DNA of 64,000 nucleotides, from NCBI RefSeq assembly GCF_947495025.1, contig NZ_CANLXG010000001.1, positions 1,240,001 through 1,304,000 of the forward strand. Reading direction: 5' to 3'. Source of the stretch: an uncultured Roseobacter sp. (lineage in GTDB: Bacteria > Pseudomonadota > Alphaproteobacteria > Rhodobacterales > Rhodobacteraceae). The translations under genes were made by a program, and so were the position numbers. The notes beneath the pieces were generated by a model. It was not told the DNA's origin, did no database searches, and saw nothing but the letters and a program-made list of their open reading frames with translations. Below, piece by piece: positions 44,451 through 53,502 of the stretch. The stretch's first letter is position 1; each line of letters starts with the position of its first letter.

Positions 44451-45014
44451 ATGTTTATCCAGACCGAATCCACACCAAACCCCGCGACACTCAAGTTTCT
44501 TCCCGGCCAGACCGTGATGGAAATGGGCACCGCCGATTTCCCGACAGCGGAAACTTCAGACAAATCGCCGCTGGCAACGCGGATATTTGCGGTAGAAGGC
44601 GTGACGGGTGTGTTTTTCGGCAATGATTTCGTGACAGTAACTAAGGCCGAGACGGTGGACTGGGACCATATCAAACCCGCGCTTCTGGGGGCGATCATGG
44701 AGCATTTCCAGTCCGGACAACCGGTTATGGCGGGCGATCACACGCCGGCATCCGGCCACGCAGAACATGCAGGCGAAGATGGCGCGATCGTCAACCAGAT
44801 CAAAGAGCTGCTCGACAGCCGGGTACGCCCTGCGGTTGCTCAGGACGGGGGTGACATCACCTTCCACGGATTTGACCGCGGTGTTGTTTATCTGCACATG
44901 CAGGGTGCCTGCGCGGGATGCCCGTCGTCCACGCTGACGCTGAAAATGGGTATTGAAAACCTGCTGCGCCACTACATTCCCGAAGTGACCGAAGTACGCC
45001 CGGTCGCAACCTGA
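44451..45014 (+). CDS. nfuA: NifU-family Fe-S carrier (NfuA type)
   Basis: Starting at MFIQTESTPNPATLKFLPGQ, behind a GAGAG site, gives 187 residues. The N-terminal NFU domain (residues 1-90) and the C-terminal NifU domain (about 110-187) are seen, with the cluster motif CAGCPSS. The eukaryote-like Nfu1 form is usual in alphaproteobacteria. It carries and delivers 4Fe-4S clusters. The downstream genes tsaB and rimI follow in the same direction. Confidence 0.92.
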   Translation: MFIQTESTPNPATLKFLPGQTVMEMGTADFPTAETSDKSPLATRIFAVEGVTGVFFGNDFVTVTKAETVDWDHIKPALLGAIMEHFQSGQPVMAGDHTPASGHAEHAGEDGAIVNQIKELLDSRVRPAVAQDGGDITFHGFDRGVVYLHMQGACAGCPSSTLTLKMGIENLLRHYIPEVTEVRPVAT

Positions 45015-45073
45015 GCCAGCGTGCACGAACGGGCTGATGCCCGTCTGCCACCTTGCAGGACACCGCTGAAATC

Positions 45074-45751
45074 ATGCCGGCCAGCAATCGGGAAAACACC
45101 GCGGAACCGCTTGTTCTTGCCTTTGACACGTCGTCTGCGCATGTCGCAGGTGCTGTGCTGCGCGGCACGCAGGTCCTTGATCAGGCCCGCATAGAGATGG
45201 CCAAAGGACAGGCAGAACGCCTGATGGGCTTCTGCGCTGAGCTGCTGCAGCGCTCGGGGGTAACGGTTGGTGAACTGGACCTGATCGCAACCGGCACAGG
45301 GCCAGGTAACTTCACCGGAATACGTATTTCTGTTTCCGCGGCGCGCGGACTGGCCCTTGGCCTGGGTATTCCGGCCATTGGCGTGAGCATCCTGGAAGCG
45401 CAGGCGTATGGCCTTGATGGTCCGGTGATCTCGACCCTCGACGGGCGGCGCGGCGCTTTGTATTTTCAATTGCTGGGCGCTCCGCAGCCTTATGAACCAT
45501 TGTTGTGCGACATGGATACATTGCCAGAGCTTCCCGGTGCCGCTCAGGCCACGTGCGTCGGGCACCGCGCGGCCGAAATCGCGGAAGAGGTTTCCGGCAA
45601 GGCGGTTTCTCCGGTGTATCCGACCGCAGAAGCCATCGCGCGCTGTGCATTGCGCAACCGTCGCACCGATATGCCGCGTCCCGCGCCTTTGTATATCCGT
45701 CCGGCGGATGCAGCCCCTACACGCGATGCGGCACCGGTCATCCTGCCGTGA
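45074..45751 (+). CDS. tsaB: tRNA t6A biosynthesis protein TsaB
   Basis: I start at the ATG at 45074 (225 residues); a TTG seven codons earlier is possible. LAFDTSSAHVAGAVL opens the ASKHA fold, and the TsaB-type GTGPGNFTGIRISVSAARGLALGLGIP is present, with LDGRRGALYFQ. TsaB is the inactive partner that activates TsaD in threonylcarbamoyladenosine synthesis at A37. It overlaps rimI by four bases (GTGA), the usual alphaproteobacterial order. Confidence 0.92.
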   Translation: MPASNRENTAEPLVLAFDTSSAHVAGAVLRGTQVLDQARIEMAKGQAERLMGFCAELLQRSGVTVGELDLIATGTGPGNFTGIRISVSAARGLALGLGIPAIGVSILEAQAYGLDGPVISTLDGRRGALYFQLLGAPQPYEPLLCDMDTLPELPGAAQATCVGHRAAEIAEEVSGKAVSPVYPTAEAIARCALRNRRTDMPRPAPLYIRPADAAPTRDAAPVILP

Positions 45752-46167
45752 CGCCGGCAGAGATGAGCAGGATACATACTCTGGCCTTTCCGCAGGAACG
45801 CGGATGGACAGAGCCGGAAATCCGCTCATTGCTTACTTCGCCGCATGTTTTTTCAGCCTGTCGCCCTCATGGTTTCGCCCTCGTGCGCGATGTGGCAGGC
45901 GAGGCCGAACTGCTGACGCTGGCCGTAGATCCGGCGCACCAGCGCCAGGGCATCGCCTCGGCGATTATGGCCGAATGGATGCAGTCCTGCCGGGCCACCG
46001 AAGCCTTTCTGGAGGTTGCTGCTGACAATCATGCCGCACTTGCCCTCTATGCCCGGCACAGATTCGCGGTGACCGGCCAGCGCCGCGCCTATTACACGCG
46101 ACAGGGGCAGCCACCCGTCGACGCATTGCTGATGCGCGCAGCGCTGACCCCCCGTCAGATGCCCTGA
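45748..46167 (+). CDS. rimI: Ribosomal-protein-alanine N-acetyltransferase RimI
   Basis: I choose the GTG at 45748 (VTPAEMSRIHTLAFPQERGWTE), which overlaps the tsaB stop by four bases and agrees with the start of RimI homologues; an ATG five codons later is the alternative. It has 139 residues and the GNAT core LTLAVDPAHQRQGIASAIMAE and LEVAADNHAALALYARHRF. It acetylates the N-terminus of S18. Downstream of tsaB, as often seen. Confidence 0.88.
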   Translation: MTPAEMSRIHTLAFPQERGWTEPEIRSLLTSPHVFSACRPHGFALVRDVAGEAELLTLAVDPAHQRQGIASAIMAEWMQSCRATEAFLEVAADNHAALALYARHRFAVTGQRRAYYTRQGQPPVDALLMRAALTPRQMP

Positions 46168-46193
46168 AGCAGGCCTTTTCGCGCAAAAACCGG

Positions 46194-46224
46194 TTGACCC
46201 TGCCTGCCGGACAGGTCCTAATTT
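46194..46224 (+). promoter_or_regulatory. Possible BMP-transporter promoter with dyad
   Basis: TTGACC (46194-46199) and TAATTT (46219-46224) are 19 bases apart, about 90 bases before the BMP gene. The spacer holds CCTG-CCGGA-CAGG, a small dyad that could be an operator. The spacing is long, so confidence is low. Confidence 0.35.
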
Positions 46225-46315
46225 GGCGAGGATCAGATAACCTCTGCTCAATCCGGGCAGCGCCTTGCATTTCAGATCGGCGCAAGCCCCAAAACACAAC
46301 CTGGGAGACACCTGA

Positions 46316-47311
46316 ATGACCCTTTTTAACAAACTTCTCGGCGCATCCGCCGCGCTGGCCCTTTCCGCCGGTGCCGCTCTGGCAGAGCCTGCGCTGATCT
46401 TTGATCTGGGCGGTAAATTTGACAAATCGTTCAACGAAGCCGCCTTTAACGGCGCCACCCGCTGGGCCGAAGAAACAGGCGAAAGCTTCCGCGAGATCGA
46501 GCTGCAGTCCGAGGCGCAGCGTGAGCAGGCCCTGCGCCGCTTTGCCGAAGCCGGTTCCAACCCGATTGTCATGGCCGGTTTTGCATTTGGTGATGCGCTC
46601 GGCCAGGTCGCAGCAGATTACCCCGACACAAGCTTCGTCATCATCGACATGGTCGTTGATGCTCCGAATGTCCGCTCAGTGGTCTTCAATGAGCACGAGG
46701 GGTCCTATCTGGTCGGCATGATGGCTGCCAAAGCATCTTCCTCGGGCACTGTTGGTTTCATAGGTGGCATGGACATCCCGCTGATCCGCAAGTTCGCCTG
46801 CGGCTACGCTCAGGGCGTCAAGGCCGTGAACCCTGACGCAACGGTGATCGCCAACATGACCGGAACGACGCCTGCGGCATGGAACGACCCCGTGAAAGGG
46901 TCCGAACTGACCAAAGCACAGATCAGCCAGGGCGCTGACGTTGTTTATGCTGCTGCGGGCGGCACCGGTGTCGGCGTGCTGCAGACAGCCGCGGATGAAG
47001 GCATTCTGTCCATCGGCGTTGACAGCAATCAGAACTACCTGCACCCGGGTAAAGTACTGACATCCATGATGAAACGCGTTGACAATGCCGTCTTTGAGGC
47101 CTTCAGCGACGGCCCCGGCCTTGAGACCGGTTTCCAGGTCATGGGCCTTGCGAACGGTGGCGTGGGTTACGCTATGGACGAAAACAACGCGTCCCTCGTG
47201 AGTGCCGAAATGCAGGCCAGCGTTGATGACGCAGCCGCCAAAATCGCCGCGGGTGACGTGGCTGTTCATGACTACATGTCTGACGACAGCTGCCCTGCTC
47301 TGAACTTCTGA
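46316..47311 (+). CDS. BMP-family substrate-binding protein
   Basis: A 331-residue exported protein with a signal peptide (LGASAALALSAGAALAEP). The mature part has DLGGKFDKSFNEAAFNGATRWAEE, GSYLVGMMAAKAS, GFIGGMDIPLIRKFACGYAQG, GVDSNQNYLHPGKVLTSMMKR, typical of basic membrane protein (PnrA-like) nucleoside-binding proteins. It feeds the ATPase and two permeases downstream. Purine nucleosides are the likely ligand by family. Confidence 0.9.
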   Translation: MTLFNKLLGASAALALSAGAALAEPALIFDLGGKFDKSFNEAAFNGATRWAEETGESFREIELQSEAQREQALRRFAEAGSNPIVMAGFAFGDALGQVAADYPDTSFVIIDMVVDAPNVRSVVFNEHEGSYLVGMMAAKASSSGTVGFIGGMDIPLIRKFACGYAQGVKAVNPDATVIANMTGTTPAAWNDPVKGSELTKAQISQGADVVYAAAGGTGVGVLQTAADEGILSIGVDSNQNYLHPGKVLTSMMKRVDNAVFEAFSDGPGLETGFQVMGLANGGVGYAMDENNASLVSAEMQASVDDAAAKIAAGDVAVHDYMSDDSCPALNF

Positions 47312-47331
47312 GCCAGCTGAACTGAATCCGG

Positions 47332-47358
47332 GCCGCGCAGCGACAGACGCTGCGCGGC
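47332..47358 (+). terminator. Strong intra-operon stem-loop
   Basis: GCCGCGCAGCG (47332-47342) pairs perfectly with CGCTGCGCGGC (47348-47358) around an ACAGA loop. No T-run follows. It lies 20 bases after the binding-protein stop and upstream of the ATPase start at 47445. Such hairpins usually stabilise the binding-protein mRNA or reduce read-through. Confidence 0.7.
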
Positions 47359-47444
47359 TCACTGCCACAATAAAGAGCCGGATGATCCGCGGGAGCCGAC
47401 CCGCCAGGCGTCACCAAGGGCTTCGCGGGAACGGACAGATCATC

Positions 47445-48965
47445 ATGACAGCCCCTGCTATTGAGCTAAAAGGCATCTCCAAGGCCTTCGGTCCGGTTCA
47501 GGCGAACAAAGACATCTCAATTCGCGTAATGCCTGGCACTATACACGGCATTATCGGCGAAAACGGCGCGGGCAAATCCACGCTGATGTCCATCCTCTAT
47601 GGGTTCTACAAGGCGGACAAAGGCGAGATTTTCATCGCCGGACAGAAGACCGATATCCCCGACAGCCAGGCCGCAATCGCGGCGGGCATCGGGATGGTTT
47701 TCCAGCACTTCAAACTGGTGGAGAACTTTACCGTTCTTGAAAACATTATCCTCGGCGCAGAAGATGGTGGCCTTTTGCGTCCTTCTTTGGCCAAGGCCCG
47801 CAAGACCCTGGTGGAACTGGCCGACGAATACGGGCTGAACGTAGATCCCGACGCGCTGATCGAGGACATCGGCGTGGGCATGCAGCAACGCGTCGAAATC
47901 CTCAAGGCGCTCTACCGTCAGGCCGACATTCTGATCCTGGATGAACCGACAGGGGTGCTGACACCCGCAGAAGCGGATCAGCTCTTCCGCATTCTCGGCC
48001 GCCTGCGCGAGGAAGGAAAAACCATCATCCTGATCACGCACAAACTGCGTGAGATCATGGAAGCGACCGACACTGTCAGTGTCATGCGACGTGGCGAAAT
48101 GACCGCAACGGTAAAAACCTCTGATACTTCACCGGCTGAACTTGCTGAACTGATGGTGGGCCGCAAGGTCCTGTTACGGGTGGATAAAAAACCGGCGACC
48201 CCAGGTGACATCGTGCTCGACATCAAGGGGCTCAGGGTCGTGGATGATCAGAAAGTCGAGCGCCTGAAGGGCATCGACCTGCAGGTCCGGGCCGGCGAAA
48301 TTCTGGGGATTGCCGGCGTGGCCGGGAACGGGCAGTCCGAACTGCTCGAGGTACTTGGCGGTTATGCTGACGGCACGGGCGATGTCAGTCTCAACGGCAC
48401 GCCGCTTGATCTGAGTGGCCGCTCTTCTGACGGGCGGTCACGCCGTCGCCGCGGCATCGGTCATGTGCCCGAGGACCGCCAGCGCGAAGGTCTGATCATG
48501 GACTTTTCCGCCTGGGAAAATACTGCCTTCGGGTATCACCGAGAGCCGGCCTATCAGTCAGGCGCCCTGCTCAACAACCAGGCGATCCGAAATGATACCG
48601 CCGAAAAAATGGCGCGTTTTGATGTGCGCCCACCGAACCCTGCGCTGGCGGCCAAGAGCTTTTCCGGTGGCAATCAGCAGAAAATTGTTCTGGCCCGCGA
48701 AATCGAACGCAACCCTGACCTTCTGCTGATCGGCCAGCCGACGCGGGGTGTGGACATCGGAGCCATCGAATTCATTCATCAGCAGATCGTGGCGCTGCGC
48801 GACCAGGGCAAAGCGATCCTGCTGGTTTCGGTCGAACTGGAGGAGATCCTCGCCCTTGCGGACCGTGTGGCGGTTATGTTTGACGGGCACATCATGGGCG
48901 AAAGGCTTTCGTCCGAGACCGATGAAAAAGAACTTGGGCTGCTGATGGCCGGCGTGGGGAGCTGA
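47445..48965 (+). CDS. Nucleoside-type ABC ATPase, two ABC domains
   Basis: Starting at MTAPAIELKGISKAFGPVQ gives 506 residues with two ATPase halves. The first has GENGAGKST, the signature-like IGVGMQQRVEILKAL and LILDEPTGVLTP. The second has a degenerate GVAGNGQSEL, then FSGGNQQKIVLARE and LLIGQPTRGVDIG. It is the ATPase of a BMP/RbsA-like uptake transporter. A longer frame upstream runs through the stem-loop region and is rejected. Confidence 0.92.
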   Translation: MTAPAIELKGISKAFGPVQANKDISIRVMPGTIHGIIGENGAGKSTLMSILYGFYKADKGEIFIAGQKTDIPDSQAAIAAGIGMVFQHFKLVENFTVLENIILGAEDGGLLRPSLAKARKTLVELADEYGLNVDPDALIEDIGVGMQQRVEILKALYRQADILILDEPTGVLTPAEADQLFRILGRLREEGKTIILITHKLREIMEATDTVSVMRRGEMTATVKTSDTSPAELAELMVGRKVLLRVDKKPATPGDIVLDIKGLRVVDDQKVERLKGIDLQVRAGEILGIAGVAGNGQSELLEVLGGYADGTGDVSLNGTPLDLSGRSSDGRSRRRRGIGHVPEDRQREGLIMDFSAWENTAFGYHREPAYQSGALLNNQAIRNDTAEKMARFDVRPPNPALAAKSFSGGNQQKIVLAREIERNPDLLLIGQPTRGVDIGAIEFIHQQIVALRDQGKAILLVSVELEEILALADRVAVMFDGHIMGERLSSETDEKELGLLMAGVGS

Positions 48966-48968
48966 CGC

Positions 48969-50063
48969 ATGGATGTGATGCCAAAATGGGCCGAGGTCAT
49001 CCTCGTGCCTCTCATTTCTCTGATCCTCGCGGCGATCCTGTCGGCCCTTGTGATCCTTGCGATCGGCGAAGACCCGGTAGAGGCCGTCAACCTGATGGTC
49101 ACCGGCGCCCTGGGGAGCACCTATGGCTGGGGCTATACCCTTTATTATGCGACGAATTTCCTGTTTACCGGCCTGGCAGTTTCGGTGGCTTTCCACGCGG
49201 GTCTTTTCAACATCGGCGGCGAAGGCCAGGCGATGCTGGGCGGGCTTGGCGTGGCCCTTGCCTGTCTGCTGATCCCCTGGCCGCACTGGACGATCGCGCT
49301 TGTCGCGGCGACTGTTGCCGCGGGCCTCTTTGGCGCGGCCTGGGCGGCGATCCCGGCGTTTTTGCAGGCCAGACGCGGCAGCCATATCGTGATCACCACG
49401 ATCATGTTCAACTTTATTGCGGCTGCGGTGCTGAACTATGTTCTGGTGAACCTGATGCGCCCGGCGGGTAGTATGGACCCGGCGACGGCCCGTTTCCCGG
49501 AAGCAGTGCACCTTCCTACGCTACATGACATTCTGGGCACGGTGGGGATCAGCTTTTCCAAAGCGGCACCGGCAAACGTCACGTTTCTGATTGCGGTTGT
49601 GGCCTGTGTCCTTGTCTGGCTGCTCCTGTGGCGGACCTGGCTCGGGTATGAGATCCGCAGCTATGGCAAGTCGGAACCGGCTGCTAAATACGCCGGCATC
49701 TCACCGGTTGCGATCACTATGATCGCCATGCTGATTTCCGGCGCGCTGGCTGGCATGATGGCGATCAACAACGTCATGGGCGAAGCAGAGCGGCTTGTGC
49801 TGAACGCCGTCGAAGGCGCAGGTTTCATCGGCATCGCAGTGGCGCTCATGGGGCGCAGTCATCCGTTCGGGGTCTTTCTGGCGGCGATCCTTTTTGGTTT
49901 CCTCTATCAGGGCGGTGCAGAGCTTGCGCTCTGGACGTCGATCCCGCGTGAACTGATCGTGGTCATTCAGGCACTGGTGATCCTCTTTACCGGCGCGCTC
50001 GACAATATGGTGCGCATGCCGCTGGAGCGGCTCTTTCTGATGATGCGCCGGGGAGATGCCTGA
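48969..50063 (+). CDS. ABC permease, first subunit
   Basis: A 364-residue inner-membrane permease with about eight or nine helices. FHAGLFNIGGEGQAMLGGLGVALA and IVITTIMFNFIAAAVLNYVL, and AKYAGISPVAITMIAMLISGALAGMMAINNVMG, are typical of the YufP-type subunit of BMP nucleoside transporters. It follows the ATPase by three bases and overlaps the second permease by one base. Confidence 0.9.
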   Translation: MDVMPKWAEVILVPLISLILAAILSALVILAIGEDPVEAVNLMVTGALGSTYGWGYTLYYATNFLFTGLAVSVAFHAGLFNIGGEGQAMLGGLGVALACLLIPWPHWTIALVAATVAAGLFGAAWAAIPAFLQARRGSHIVITTIMFNFIAAAVLNYVLVNLMRPAGSMDPATARFPEAVHLPTLHDILGTVGISFSKAAPANVTFLIAVVACVLVWLLLWRTWLGYEIRSYGKSEPAAKYAGISPVAITMIAMLISGALAGMMAINNVMGEAERLVLNAVEGAGFIGIAVALMGRSHPFGVFLAAILFGFLYQGGAELALWTSIPRELIVVIQALVILFTGALDNMVRMPLERLFLMMRRGDA

Positions 50064-51031
50064 TGGATTTCCTGACGCTCATTCAGCTTCTCGACAGCAC
50101 AGTCAGGCTGGCAACGCCGCTGCTGCTGGCCTGCCTGGCGGGCCTCTTTTCCGAGCGGGCCGGAATATTTGATATCGGTCTGGAAGGCAAAATGCTGGCA
50201 GCTGCTTTCTTTTCAGCGGCCGTTGCAGCGCTCAGCGGGTCCGTCTGGATTGGTCTGCTGGCAGGGATATCGGCTTCTGTAGCGCTGAGCGCGCTACACG
50301 GCCTGGCCTCGATCACGTTCCGTGGCAACCAGCTGATCTCCGGTGTTGCAATCAATTTCCTTGCAGCAGGCCTGACTGTACTGATCGCGCAGGACTGGTT
50401 CAGCCAGGGTGGACGCACGCCCTCGCTGATGGGCGGCGCACGTTTCGAGCCGGTGACGCTGCCCTTTGCCGAAGCGTTGTCGTCTGTGCCCTTCCTTGGC
50501 CCGGTATATTCGGAACTGATTTCCGGTCATTCGATCCTTGTCTACATTGCCTTTGCGACAGTACCGCTCACATGGTGGATCCTTTATCGTACCCGTTTTG
50601 GTCTGCGCCTGCGCGCTGTGGGCGAGAACCCGGCCGCAGTTGACACGGCGGGCGTCTCGGTTATCGGCCTGCGCTACGCAGCAGTGATTATCTGCGGCGT
50701 TCTGTGTGGCATCGCCGGCGCCTATCTTTCCACGGCGCTCCAGGCCGGATTTGTCAAAGACATGTCGGCAGGCCGTGGATTTATCGCTCTGGCCGCTCTG
50801 ATTTTTGCAAAGTGGCGTCCATGGTATGCGCTGTGGGCGACGCTTCTGTTCGGTCTTTTCGGCGCGCTGGAGACACGACCCGACGTGATCCAGGCTGTGA
50901 TCGGCATCAAGGTACAGGGCCAGCTTCTTGGTGCCCTGCCCTATATTATGACCGTGATCATCCTCGCCGGATTTGTGGGCAAAGCCATTCCGCCACGTGC
51001 GGGCGGCGAGCCCTATGTGAAAGAACGCTGA
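50063..51031 (+). CDS. ABC permease, second subunit
   Basis: A 322-residue membrane permease. FSERAGIFDIGLEGKMLAAAFFSA and RAVGENPAAVDTAGVSVIGLRYAAVIICGVLCGIAGAYLS match the YufQ-type subunit. It completes a four-gene BMP uptake system (binding protein, ATPase, two permeases). Its start overlaps the preceding stop (TGATG). Confidence 0.9.
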   Translation: MDFLTLIQLLDSTVRLATPLLLACLAGLFSERAGIFDIGLEGKMLAAAFFSAAVAALSGSVWIGLLAGISASVALSALHGLASITFRGNQLISGVAINFLAAGLTVLIAQDWFSQGGRTPSLMGGARFEPVTLPFAEALSSVPFLGPVYSELISGHSILVYIAFATVPLTWWILYRTRFGLRLRAVGENPAAVDTAGVSVIGLRYAAVIICGVLCGIAGAYLSTALQAGFVKDMSAGRGFIALAALIFAKWRPWYALWATLLFGLFGALETRPDVIQAVIGIKVQGQLLGALPYIMTVIILAGFVGKAIPPRAGGEPYVKER

Positions 51032-51122
51032 CGTAAGTCCAGTTTGGCGATTGCATCGGTCCTGTTTGCTGCACAGCAGCGGGACCCATTGATTTTGGCA
51101 GCAGCGGGGCCTAACAGAGGAC

Positions 51123-52034
51123 ATGCAAATCTACCTTCCCATCGCCGAAGTATCGGTCAACGCCTTTCTGTTGCTGGGCCTCGGTGGGATTGTCGGCATT
51201 CTTTCCGGTATGTTTGGCGTGGGCGGTGGCTTTCTGATGACGCCGCTGCTGTTCTTTATCGGCATTCCGCCCGCGGTGGCCGTTGCAACCGAAGCCAATC
51301 AGATTGTCGCCTCCTCCTTCTCCGGCGTTCTGGCGCACCTGAAGCGAAAGACGGTGGATCTCAGGATGGGCACGGTGTTGCTCATCGGGGGCCTTGTGGG
51401 TGCCGCTCTCGGCGTTGTGGTTTTCAACTACCTCAAGGCACAGGGTCAGGTCGATCTGCTGGTAAAGCTCTGCTACGTCGTTTTCCTCGGGATCATCGGC
51501 GGGCTGATGTTCTTCGAAAGCCTGCGCGCGATCCGCAACACAAAGCGCGGAAAGCCACCCACACGCAAGAAACACAACTGGATTCACGGCCTGCCCTTCA
51601 AGATGCGGTTCCGCGTCTCGGGCCTTTATATTTCGGTTATTCCGCCCCTGCTTGTGGGGGTTTCGGTCGGTATTCTGGCCGCAATCATGGGTGTTGGCGG
51701 CGGCTTTATCATGGTGCCTGCGATGATTTATCTGCTTGGCATGCCTACTAAAGTCGTTGTGGGAACGTCACTTTTCCAGATCATTTTCGTGACGGCTTTT
51801 ACCACCATGCTTCATGCGACCACCAACTTTACAGTCGATGTGGTGCTGGCCGTTCTGCTGCTTGTGGGGGGCGTGATCGGGGCGCAGATCGGCACCCGTA
51901 TCGGCGTGAAAATGAAAGCGGAACAACTGCGTATCCTGCTGGCCATCATGGTGCTCGCCGTCTGTGGCAAACTGGCGCTTGATCTGCTGATCATGCCATC
52001 GGAGCTCTATTCTATCGGCGAGGCAGGCCACTGA
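51123..52034 (+). CDS. TauE/SafE-family anion permease
   Basis: A 303-residue membrane protein with repeated halves: GLGGIVGILSGMFGVGGGFLMTPLLFFIGIPPAVAVATEANQIVASSFSGVLAHLKRK, and again GILAAIMGVGGGFIMVPAMIYLLGMPTKVVVGTSLFQI. It is a sulfite/sulfoacetate-type exporter family member. It is coupled by a one-base overlap to the TIGR02186 gene, a pairing seen widely in alphaproteobacteria. The substrate is not known. Confidence 0.87.
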   Translation: MQIYLPIAEVSVNAFLLLGLGGIVGILSGMFGVGGGFLMTPLLFFIGIPPAVAVATEANQIVASSFSGVLAHLKRKTVDLRMGTVLLIGGLVGAALGVVVFNYLKAQGQVDLLVKLCYVVFLGIIGGLMFFESLRAIRNTKRGKPPTRKKHNWIHGLPFKMRFRVSGLYISVIPPLLVGVSVGILAAIMGVGGGFIMVPAMIYLLGMPTKVVVGTSLFQIIFVTAFTTMLHATTNFTVDVVLAVLLLVGGVIGAQIGTRIGVKMKAEQLRILLAIMVLAVCGKLALDLLIMPSELYSIGEAGH

Positions 52035-52792
52035 TGCGGGTCGTTGCAGTTCTTGTCGCGCTGTTCTGTGCGCTGCCGGCGCTGGCCGAAGAAGTCGTTC
52101 TTGGCTTCAGCAAGGACACCGTCTCGATCAACACGAGTTTCGACGGATCGGAAATCCTGATTTTCGGAGCCGTCAAGCGCGAGGCTCCCATCCCGGACGA
52201 ACCCCGCCTGCAGGTTATCATCACAGTAGCCGGACCGAACGAGACCTTTGCGGTACGCCGCAAGGAAAAGCGGTTCGGCATCTGGGTAAACACGGACGCC
52301 GTTGAGATCGACAGCGCGCCCAGTTTTTATGCTGTATCAACCAGTACGGCGCTCGGTCTGTCGCTCAGCGACACCGAAGATCTCCGGCACCGCGTGTCCA
52401 TTCCGCGGGCGATCCGCTCTGTTGGCGCGCCGGACACCATTGAGGATGCGACCACTTTCACAGACGCCCTGATCCGGATCAAATCCTCCTCCAACCAGTA
52501 TCAGCTGAACGAAGGCACGATCAGCGTGGATGCTCAGACGCTGTTCCGGACAGCAATCAAACTGCCGGCTGCGCTGACAGAAGGCGACTATGAAACCCGC
52601 ATCTTTCTGACCAGGGGGGGTGAGGTCATTTCGCGCTATGATGCCAGCATCTACGTGCGCAAGGTGGGTCTGGAGCGCTGGCTTTACCGGCTGTCGCGGG
52701 AAAACGCGCTCATGTACGGGCTTATGTCGCTTGCCATCGCCATAGGCGCGGGCTGGTCAGCCTCGGCTGTGTTCAGAATTTTCCGGGCCTGA
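52034..52792 (+). CDS. TIGR02186-family periplasmic/membrane protein
   Basis: A 252-residue protein with an N-terminal signal (VVAVLVALFCALPALAEE) and a C-terminal membrane helix (LMSLAIAIGAGWSASAVFRIFR). The beta-rich middle (VSINTSFDGSEILIFGAVKRE, VTVAGP-type strands) is that of the TIGR02186 alphaproteobacterial family. It is always found with TauE-like permeases, as here, and may assist their function. No activity is known. Confidence 0.85.
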   Translation: MRVVAVLVALFCALPALAEEVVLGFSKDTVSINTSFDGSEILIFGAVKREAPIPDEPRLQVIITVAGPNETFAVRRKEKRFGIWVNTDAVEIDSAPSFYAVSTSTALGLSLSDTEDLRHRVSIPRAIRSVGAPDTIEDATTFTDALIRIKSSSNQYQLNEGTISVDAQTLFRTAIKLPAALTEGDYETRIFLTRGGEVISRYDASIYVRKVGLERWLYRLSRENALMYGLMSLAIAIGAGWSASAVFRIFRA

Positions 52793-52800
52793 GACGGACG

Positions 52801-53502
52801 TCACCCACGCCCGATATAGGGCATTGTAGTCGCCATCACAGTCATGAACTGCACATTTGCCCCGGCAGGCATGTTCGCCATATGCAGCACCGAAGCCGCC
52901 GCGTTTGATACGTCCATCGTGGCAGTGCCGGGCTGCGTTTTCTTCAGTTCCTGCAACAGCGCCGTTTCAGCGTTGCCGATATCAATCTGGCCGCAGGCAA
53001 TCCCGAAGGGTCTGCCATCCAGAGACAGCGTTTTAGTCAGCCCGGTGACGGCGTGTTTCGTCGTCGTGTAGCACACGGAATTCGGCCGCGGCACATAGGC
53101 CGACAGCGAACCGTTGTTGATGATCCGCCCGCCCTGCGGATCCTGGGCGCGCATTCTGGCAAAGGCCAGCCGGGCTGCGATGAACATGCCGCCCACATTC
53201 ACCGAAAGCACCTGCGCCCAGTCCTCCAGCGGCACCTCGTCGATGGTGGCTGACGGACCAAAAAGTCCCGCATTGTTGAACAGAACATTGATGTGACCAA
53301 AGGCGTCAAATGCGGCCTCCATCGCCTCTGCATCCGTCACATCGGCAGGCAGTGGTACCGCTGTGTCATACCGGTCGGCAAGTGCTTCAAGCAGCTCACC
53401 CCGGCGGGCAATCAGGCCGACGCGCCACCCCTCATTCAGGAACAGTTCCGCTGTGGCATACCCGATACCCGAGCTGGCACCCGTTATAATGACAGACTTC
53501 AT
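52801..53502 (-). CDS. Short-chain dehydrogenase/reductase (SDR)
   Basis: A 233-residue SDR. The NAD(P) motif is TGASSGIGYATAE, NAG is in LFNNAGLFGPSA, and the catalytic Ser and YxxxK are in NNGSLSAYVPRPNSVCYTTTKHA. It is a soluble oxidoreductase; the substrate is unknown. Its start overlaps the end of the RecD-like helicase gene by four bases, so the two are cotranslated despite no obvious shared function. Confidence 0.88.
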   Translation of the reverse strand: MKSVIITGASSGIGYATAELFLNEGWRVGLIARRGELLEALADRYDTAVPLPADVTDAEAMEAAFDAFGHINVLFNNAGLFGPSATIDEVPLEDWAQVLSVNVGGMFIAARLAFARMRAQDPQGGRIINNGSLSAYVPRPNSVCYTTTKHAVTGLTKTLSLDGRPFGIACGQIDIGNAETALLQELKKTQPGTATMDVSNAAASVLHMANMPAGANVQFMTVMATTMPYIGRG

